From: Vicia villosa
Taxonomy: Eukaryota > Streptophyta > Magnoliopsida > Fabales > Fabaceae
Direction: 5' to 3'
NCBI RefSeq assembly: GCF_029867415.1
Contig: NC_081186.1
Coordinates: forward strand, 110,300,128 to 110,364,127
DNA: 64,000 nt
In this document: piece after piece, positions 57,834 to 64,000 of the stretch
Position numbering within the stretch: the first letter of the stretch is position 1
Layout of the letters: every line of letters begins with the position of its first letter
The notes under the pieces: generated by a model
Database searches by the model: none
Seen by the model: only the letters and a program-made list of their open reading frames with translations
Told to the model about the DNA's origin: nothing
Made by a program: the position numbers and the translations under genes

Positions 57834-58959
57834 TGTTGAAAATAAAATCTTATCAAAGAAGAAACATCAAAGAAGAAAAAGTAAGGCATCAAGAATTAAG
57901 ATTGCATAAGTTTTGGATATTATTGAAATCTAAAGAAGTTGATCATGAAATAAAGTACAATGACAGTTCATTATGTATAAAAATTTTATGCCAAAAAAAT
58001 CTCTCATACATTCATCTCTAAGTTTTCTAAAACATTTATGCATCAAGACAATTAATGCCAAGTATTTTAAAAAGAAAAATATTTGTTTTTTTATTTGTAA
58101 ATGATTGCATCTAAAACTGCCATAATCACCTTCTAGAAATCGTTGTAATTTTCAATGCACATTTCAAGAAATCGATTGCTTATTTGCCACTGCTTAAAAT
58201 TTTTTGGAGTTTTTTGGAAGTGTCAATCGAATAATCCAAGGGGACAATCGACTGTGGGATCTTTTTTTGCTTTGAAAATTTGATCCTACAATGAATTGAT
58301 TAACTTAAGCAATCAATTGCTTCTTTGAGTTTTATCAAAGTTTTTAATGTTGCACATAGGACAATCGATTAATCCAAGAGTGCAGTCAATTTCTTCTCGG
58401 AACATTGTAAAAAATCTGAATTATTGTAATGCATGTACATTGCAATTGTTCATGGATCTTTTTTCAACCATTACATTTAACCATAAACATTTTCCAAACA
58501 TTGTTACTCATATAAGAGGCATCTTATGATGTATTTAAAGCAAGAATTTAAGATTTTTTATTGACATCTTTAATACAAAATTCACATACAATTCAAACAA
58601 ATTTCAAGTGTTCATACATCATAAAACAATGAAATTCTGTGTATAAACTATCATATCATTGAAAATGTTTCTTTCAAATTTGTGAGCACTTAAGAAAATA
58701 TCAATTGAATTGTACATTGAAAGAGAAGATCAATTGTCTATTGAAATTGATTCAAGAACAACTTCATATATTCAAATTCGTTCAAGTATTGTAATTGATC
58801 ATCAAGTGTGTTGTGACTTAACCTGTAAAGAAAGTGTGTGTATTTTCTATAAGTGTATGCAATTTGAAAGTGGTTTTTTTGGTTTGTGTTGTAAAAGGTT
58901 CTTTGATTCGGGGAGATTCAAAGTCCGTCATAGTGTTGGTGTTTGTGAAAAGGTCCTTT

Positions 58960-60140
58960 CACTACGCCAAATTTAAGTTTTAGCAACGCAGCTACAAAAG
59001 CGCTTTTGGCAAAAGCGCTGCTATAGGCCTTCGCTAAAAACAAAAATAAAAATCAAGGAAAAAAAGCGCTCCTGTAGGGGGTACCTACGAAAGCGCTTTT
59101 GAAAAGCGCTGCTATAGGGCTTGTTACCAAAGCGCTTTAAAGAAGCGCTGGTATAGGGCTGGGGTACTAAAGCGCTTTAAAGAAGCGCTGGTATAGGGCT
59201 TGTTACCAAAGCGCTTTTAGAAGCGCTGGTAAAGGGGTAGGTTACCAAAGCGCTTTCTATCAAAAAGCGCTGGTATAGGGCTGGGGTACCAAAGCGCTTT
59301 TCAAAAGCGCTCTCGTAGGGTATTTACAATTAAATTTTTTAAAACAAAACATTAATTCCCAGGTTATTACGTTTTTCAGAAATCAGGATACCATTCTAGA
59401 GCTTCTTCCCCAAACGTAAACCTACCATGAAAATCTCTGCCTTCCATCCTTGAATCACCATTCCATCCTTGAATTTCGATACTGAATCTCTGAATTTCGT
59501 CTTCTCCTTCCGCCTTCGCAAACTCTTCGTCTCCTCATTCACTTCGTGGCTGAGTAATAGGGATAAAAGGAGACGCTCTCAAACTCTTCGCAAACTCTTC
59601 CGCCTTCCGCCTCCGGCTGAATCTTCGTCTCAGTCAAAGGAGACGCTCTCAAATCGTTTCGAGAATTGCTGACCACGATTGTAAGTCTCTAAAACCATCT
59701 CTCTATGCATCTCTTGCTGACCACCATTATGCTGCTTGTGCTATGCATCTCTTGCTGTTTGTTCATATTGCATTTTACTAAAGCTTAGAAGAAACCTAGC
59801 CCTGTTTCAACACTTTATTATTTGATTAAAAATGTGTAAATTACATCCTTTGTTGTAATCTGTTTTGTAATATCCCAGTTTTAAGGTGAAGAGGCAGTGA
59901 TAAGTTTAATCATAGATTCATAAGTTTAATCTGTTCTCCATAAGTTGTTTTCACTTTTCAGTTTATTTCCATAAATTCTTCTGAGTATCTTGTGTAAACA
60001 GCCTATAGCTTATATGAAGAGTTATACTATTAGCGCTTTTTTTAAGTTGTTTATTCAAATAAGACCTTAATATGTTTTGGCAGAATTAACTCTTTTTATA
60101 GTCCTGGGAAAAATGGCTATCGGCATATGTTTAAATTTTT
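58960..60140 (+). mobile_element. CACTA (En/Spm) transposon 5' end with subterminal repeats; right end not found
   Basis: Starts CACTACGCCAAATTTAAG, a standard CACTA terminus. From 58990 to 59330 at least nine inverted or direct AGCGCTTT/AAAGCGCT units alternate with TATAGGGCT, the typical subterminal transposase-binding array. A GC-rich leader follows (59400-59680) with a short ORF (59469-59672) and then unassigned DNA. No CGTAGTG end is present before LTR sequence resumes near 60150, so the element is truncated. Confidence 0.8.
58990..59330. repeat. Subterminal AGCGCTTT repeat array of the CACTA end
   Basis: Repeated units of about 40-50 bp with AAAGCGCT(T/G) words in both orientations, e.g. 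GAAGCGCTGGTATAGGGCT. Such arrays bind the TNPA-type protein in En/Spm elements. Confidence 0.85.
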
Positions 60141-61127
60141 CAGTGGAACACACTATATGTTCAAAGTCCATCATAGGTTTGGTGTTTATATTATAAGATT
60201 TAAGGAGAGTCTTGGTGTAAGATTGTACAGATCATAACATAGTGAAAATATTTCACAGGGTGTGAAGGGACTAGATGTACCATTGGTTATAAAGAGAACT
60301 ATTATAATTCTTATGTCTCATTTACTTTCCTGTACTTTATTTTTGTTGTGAAATTGATGCTAAGAACAAAGTATAATAGGTTTATTTTCTTGTAAAGAAA
60401 ACCCACAAGGGTAAGAAAGAGGGAAGCAAGAAGAACACAATTATATTGGTTATAAATTGTTATTATTTACTTTCTCTTTGAAACAAAACTACAAGTGTTA
60501 CAGAATAACAAATAATCTCTCTTTCCCTAATTAGGATTTGCAGTGTAAAATGATGAGAGACTAGTATTGTCGCACCCCAATTTTTGACCCGCATATTTCA
60601 TTCATTTGATATTATCGCATTCGTATGCATTATATCATCGCATCGGTGCATATTTGAAAACATTGACTTTTTATTAAAGTCAACAAAAAAAATAACATGC
60701 ATTTCTTGTCTTTACACTTTTTTTTTAATTTTATTTCAAGTTACCATTTTTTTAGTTTTTATTTTTTAATAGATGTTTATTTTTATCTTATTTTTTATAA
60801 AATAGTATAGATTTTTATTTTGGTGTGAGGCCCATTTATTTATTTTAGCCCAAGATGGTCTTTATGGTTGAGCCCATTTCTTGTGTACCACATTTTCACG
60901 TTTTTTGTTCAAGCAATTGGTCCAAATGCCAAACAGTATCGTCCAAGATTGTGGTCCCAATGCTGCCAAAATCTGCACCCCATTGTTGTCCCAAAACACT
61001 CCAAACCTTGCACAAGAATGGCAACACAGAATCTGCATCAAAAAAGCATAAGAAACAGTTCACAAATATGTTTAAATTTCATCCCAAAATTCCCCCCAAT
61101 TCTACATCTAAAACCCTAATCTGAGCC

Positions 61128-61137
61128 TATATAAATA
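61128..61137 (+). promoter_or_regulatory. TATA box of the Ogre/Tat-like LTR
   Basis: TATATAAATA, a near-ideal plant TATA box, 560 bp into the LTR; a CAAGCAAG/A-rich leader follows about 25-40 bases later. It would drive the element's RNA. Confidence 0.6.
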
Positions 61138-62090
61138 GCCACTCAGCACAAGCAAGAAAAGAAAAAAAAAGAAACTTCAACAAAACTTTGTTAAGTCTCT
61201 GCCCAGAATGCACCCTTAAGCCTCATCATCAAACCCACACTCCTTAAACTTCTGTCAAACCTCCAACAACAATATCTCCACCACAACAGCAACAACCTTA
61301 ACCACAACACAAACCTTCAAACATCATACATAAAAAACAGAGGCATTCCCTCATGCCACCATTACACCAACCATCGTCCATGCGACCACCTCAAAGCTGA
61401 CCTCATACCATAACCTGCAGTCAACCTTGCAACCAAACCGCAAAAACACTACACACTCAACAAATCGCACTCACCCCAAACAATGACAATAAACAAGTAA
61501 ACATTCAGCAACATCTACAACAAAGCTCAAGCAAAAGCGGATTCGCAGAGCCAGCAAATCAGAGATGAAGAAGCCGATTTGAAAGAAAACAGAAGAACAA
61601 GGATTCGACATACCTGAGTTTGTATCTTCTCCTTTCAATCCGTTTCTGTCTTCTTTCAATTTCTGCTTTAAATTTGCTCATGTAATCTTATAAATCACCA
61701 CTGTTATAATGGATTGGTGCATTGGGTTTATTTGGGGTTTAGGTTTCTCTTTCTGATTGCTCATATGCTTGATTTGTTTACTTGATGCTGATGCTAAGAT
61801 TTAGAGCTTTTGCCGCTTGAAACTTGTTTTTTTTCTGTTTGTGTGTGGCACCATGAACCGATCGAGAGAGATTGATATCGAGAGAGATAGAGACGTGAGC
61901 GAGTGAGGAAGAGAGTTCCAGAAATTTGATATCTTGTTTCACGGAAGCACAGAACGAGAGAGCGGAGAGATGAAAAAAAACAGCGTGAAAACCCTTGAGG
62001 CGCTGCAATTGGGGCTAGAGTGAAAACCCAGTTTCATGTTTGATAGGAGCGACGGGTTTGGATCTTACCCGGTCCGGCCCAGATTCAAAG

Positions 62091-62121
<31 letters not shown>

Positions 62122-62434
62122 TTCAGCCCTTAAGCGTTGAGAGCCTTCACATCCATTCTGGTTTCTCACACCCCCCGTTCCATCATTACTTCTTCTTTAT
62201 GTTAGTTTTCTTTTAGAAATAAAACTATTTAACTTTTTTTTTAGAAGTTTAGGAGTAATCTAAACATTAATATATACATTTTCTTATAAAAAGATAAAAA
62301 AAAATGTTTTCTTTTTTAGATGTATGTTTAGAAATTTCATTTCAATAAGTCTTGGTCCAATGCCAAGTCGTCAAATAATTTCTCGATCCAACGTCGAGTT
62401 TCTTCTTTTAAAACTTACTTTAAACCATACCGAA

Positions 62435-63150
62435 AGATCGAGTGACAAGAAGTGTACACCTCTTGAATACCTCGATTCTTTTGGATTAGCACCTTTTTTT
62501 AACCTTTCTTAATCAAATCAAAACGATCAAGTGACAAGAAGTGAACACCTCTTGAATACCTTGATCTTTTGAATTAAAATACATTAACCAAATCAAAGTG
62601 ATCAAGTGACAAGAAGTGCACACCTCTTGAATACCTTGATCTTTTGAATCAAAACACATTAATCGAAGCGATCAAGTGACAAGAAGTGCACACCTCTTGA
62701 ATACCTTTGATCCTTTGAATAAAACTTAAAAGTATCTTTATTAATTAAATCGAAGCGATCAAGTGACAAGAAGTGCACACCTCTTGAATACCTTTGATCC
62801 TTTGAATCAAACTTAAAAAAAAATCTTTCTTAATTAAATCGAAGTCATCGAGTGACAAGAAGTGCACACCTCTTGAATACCTTTGATCCTTCGAATCAAA
62901 CTTTAAAAATTCTTTCTTAATCGAAGTGATCGAGTGACAAGAAGTGCACACCTCTTGAATACCTTTGATCCTTCGAATCAAACTTTAAAAAATTATTTCT
63001 TAATTAAGTCGAAGTGATCAAGTGACAAGAAGTGCACACCTCTTGAATACCTTTGATCCTTCGAATCAAACTTTAAAAATTATTTCTTAATTAAGTCGAA
63101 GTGATCAAGTGACAAGAAGTGCACACCTCTTGAATACCTTGGATCCTTTG
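62435..63150 (+). repeat. Tandem array in the LTR, nine units of 69-90 bp
   Basis: The core CAAGTGACAAGAAGTGCACA and ACCTCTTGAATACCTTTGAT recurs nine times (about 62441, 62530, 62605, 62674, 62761, 62851, 62931, 63020, 63107). Units differ in length because of variable A/T spacers; the 20-40 bp core is almost invariant. Minus-strand ORFs across it (62981-62745) reflect the repeat, not a gene. Confidence 0.92.
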
Positions 63151-64000
63151 AACCAAACACTAAACATCCTTCATGAAATTAACCAACAAACTCGTAGTTT
63201 TTGTCCGAACTACGATCGCTCTGACTTTCCCATTGCACGAGAGAATACGTAGGCACAAGATACAAATGTCTTGGCGAGCATAATAATAAAAAAATCTTTC
63301 CTTTTCTTTCACAATAATAAAAAAACCTAAAAATCCTTTCTTTTATTTTTTCTTGATTAATAAATTAAAGAACGCAAACATTACGCAAACACTCATTCAT
63401 AAAACTAACTAAATGGATCCCATCGAGTACGATGGAGGTGAGGGGTGCTAATACCTTCCCCTTGCTTAACCGACTCCCGAACCCTAATTTGGTTGCGATG
63501 ACCGTCTTATTCATTTGTTTTTATTCATGGGTTTTATTCGACATTTTCCCTTTCCTATTGGAATAAATAAAGATCGGTGGCGACTCTGTTCCTCTTCGAG
63601 CGTGTAGACACCTCGAGTATTTTTTAGCGCTACAAGTATGTTATTTATAATAAAACTAACACACTAAACTAATGGGCTTTTACACGTACACAAACACATT
63701 ACACAAGCTAACTTAGAGAACAAGCTAACTCAAATAATTGGGCGTAACAAATAGGCTCAATTTGACATTCTAACAATCCTAGTATACTTCTACTACAACA
63801 TGTGAACAAACTTCGACAACATGCTAATTTCCTGTCAAATTGTTGAACTAAGAAGCTACTCTTTGACCCTATTATAGTTTGATCCAATTTCTCACAGTTT
63901 TATGTATTTTTATTCTAATTTCTTCATCATAATTCTAGAAAAATAAAATGGAAACATCGCTTAAGAATGAGAAAAAAATCATAAAACCTAATTCACCCCC

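Larger units (their letters stand above)
60568..63634 (+). repeat. Solo LTR of Ogre/Tat type, 3067 bp, with AGTAT target duplication
   Basis: Starts TGTCGCACCCCAATTTTTGA and ends TTTTAGCGCTACA. AGTAT at 60563-60567 and 63635-63639 is identical. Its 3' end (ACCTTCCCCTTGCTTAAC, GGTGGCGACTCTG) is a diverged version of the end of the LTR at 30371-34138, so the two are related families. It contains a TATA box and a tandem array. Confidence 0.9.
60391..63775 (-). repeat. Short Ty1/copia LTR (about 313 bp net), split by the Ogre/Tat-like LTR
   Basis: Minus-strand start TGTTAGAATGTCAAATTGAG at 63775 and end GGGTTTTCTTTACA at 60391. Joining the parts across the inserted LTR and its AGTAT duplication gives about 313 bp, a normal copia LTR size. 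No primer site or polypurine tract adjoins it, so it is solo or truncated. The flanks TTTCT and ATCCT agree in only 3 of 5 bases. Confidence 0.65.
57834..64000 (+). repeat. Maximus/SIRE-like copia LTR, broken by nested insertions and running off the window
   Basis: Starts near TGTTGAAAATAAAATC. It has the features I associate with Maximus/SIRE LTRs of legumes: CAATCGATT/TCAATCGA words (58150-58390), GGTTCTTTGATTCGGGGAGA near 58900, TATTTCACAGGGTGTGAAGG near 60250 and an ending ACCTAATTCACCCCC at the window edge. A CACTA end (58960) and a copia LTR (60391-63775, itself split by a longer LTR) interrupt it. A short stretch, TTCAAAGTCC(G/A)TCATAG, occurs on both sides of the CACTA piece (58917 and 60158). 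Confidence 0.55.

Noticed and set aside
62745..62981. Minus-strand ORF with repeated peptide units
   Set aside because: It only reflects the LTR tandem array; adjacent units shift frame.

Overview
The window looks like an intergenic, repeat-saturated stretch of a large plant nuclear genome. I see no intact host gene. Plant transposon families make up most of it: an Athila-type Ty3/gypsy element, Ogre/Tat-like LTRs, Ty1/copia pieces, MULE, hAT and CACTA DNA transposons, LINE remains and foldback MITEs. Very long LTRs of Ogre type and a Maximus/SIRE-like LTR suggest a legume, probably tribe Fabeae (pea, vetch, lentil group). That placement is an inference from recalled families, not a database match.

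Left part (1-15.98 kb). The 3' portion of an Athila-type retrotransposon runs from 1 to 9415: gag-pol with one in-frame stop, an extra ORF in the env position, a polypurine tract and a 1200-bp 3' LTR. It sits inside the transposase gene of a MULE, whose coding sequence resumes at the next base (9416) and ends at a terminal inverted repeat at 12676. A small zf-GRF gene lies antisense inside that MULE. Next come a reverse-oriented solo LTR with a perfect CCCAC target duplication (13366-14546) and a decayed CACTA transposase.

Middle (15.98-46.9 kb). Two copies of an unidentified segment (about 15984-17365 and 23035-24885) flank a dead copia element and a 2.1-kb non-autonomous MULE with 124-bp TIRs and a 9-bp TSD. 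One copy carries a hAT-like MITE; the other preserves the empty site. Further right are a MULE transposase-OTU protease relic, many copies of a 20-bp palindrome (type TTCGGAGATGCATCTCCGAA), a 3.8-kb Ogre-type solo LTR (TSD ATACC), a copia gag gene split by an LTR-like insertion, a genomic fragment resembling ROS1/DEMETER DNA glycosylase, a second CACTA relic and a degenerate gypsy-type ORF.

Right part (46.9-64 kb). A 6.35-kb hAT element (TSD ATAAAAAC) carries a four-exon transposase relic; a 3.1-kb solo LTR sits in its first visible intron, seven bases from the donor site. Then follow a 294-bp MULE-type MITE (TSD TAGTGTTTT), a LINE RNase H remnant, and a 1.27-kb MULE-like element holding one short, intact, GC-rich gene with its own TATA box and poly(A) signal, surrounded by the same palindromes. 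The window ends in nested LTRs: a Maximus/SIRE-like LTR holding a CACTA end and a copia LTR, the latter split by a 3.07-kb Ogre/Tat-like solo LTR (TSD AGTAT).

The most unusual items are the compact TATA-ORF-poly(A) gene in the palindrome-bearing element, the palindrome family itself, the OTU-fused transposase relic, and the layered insertions dated by exact target duplications.
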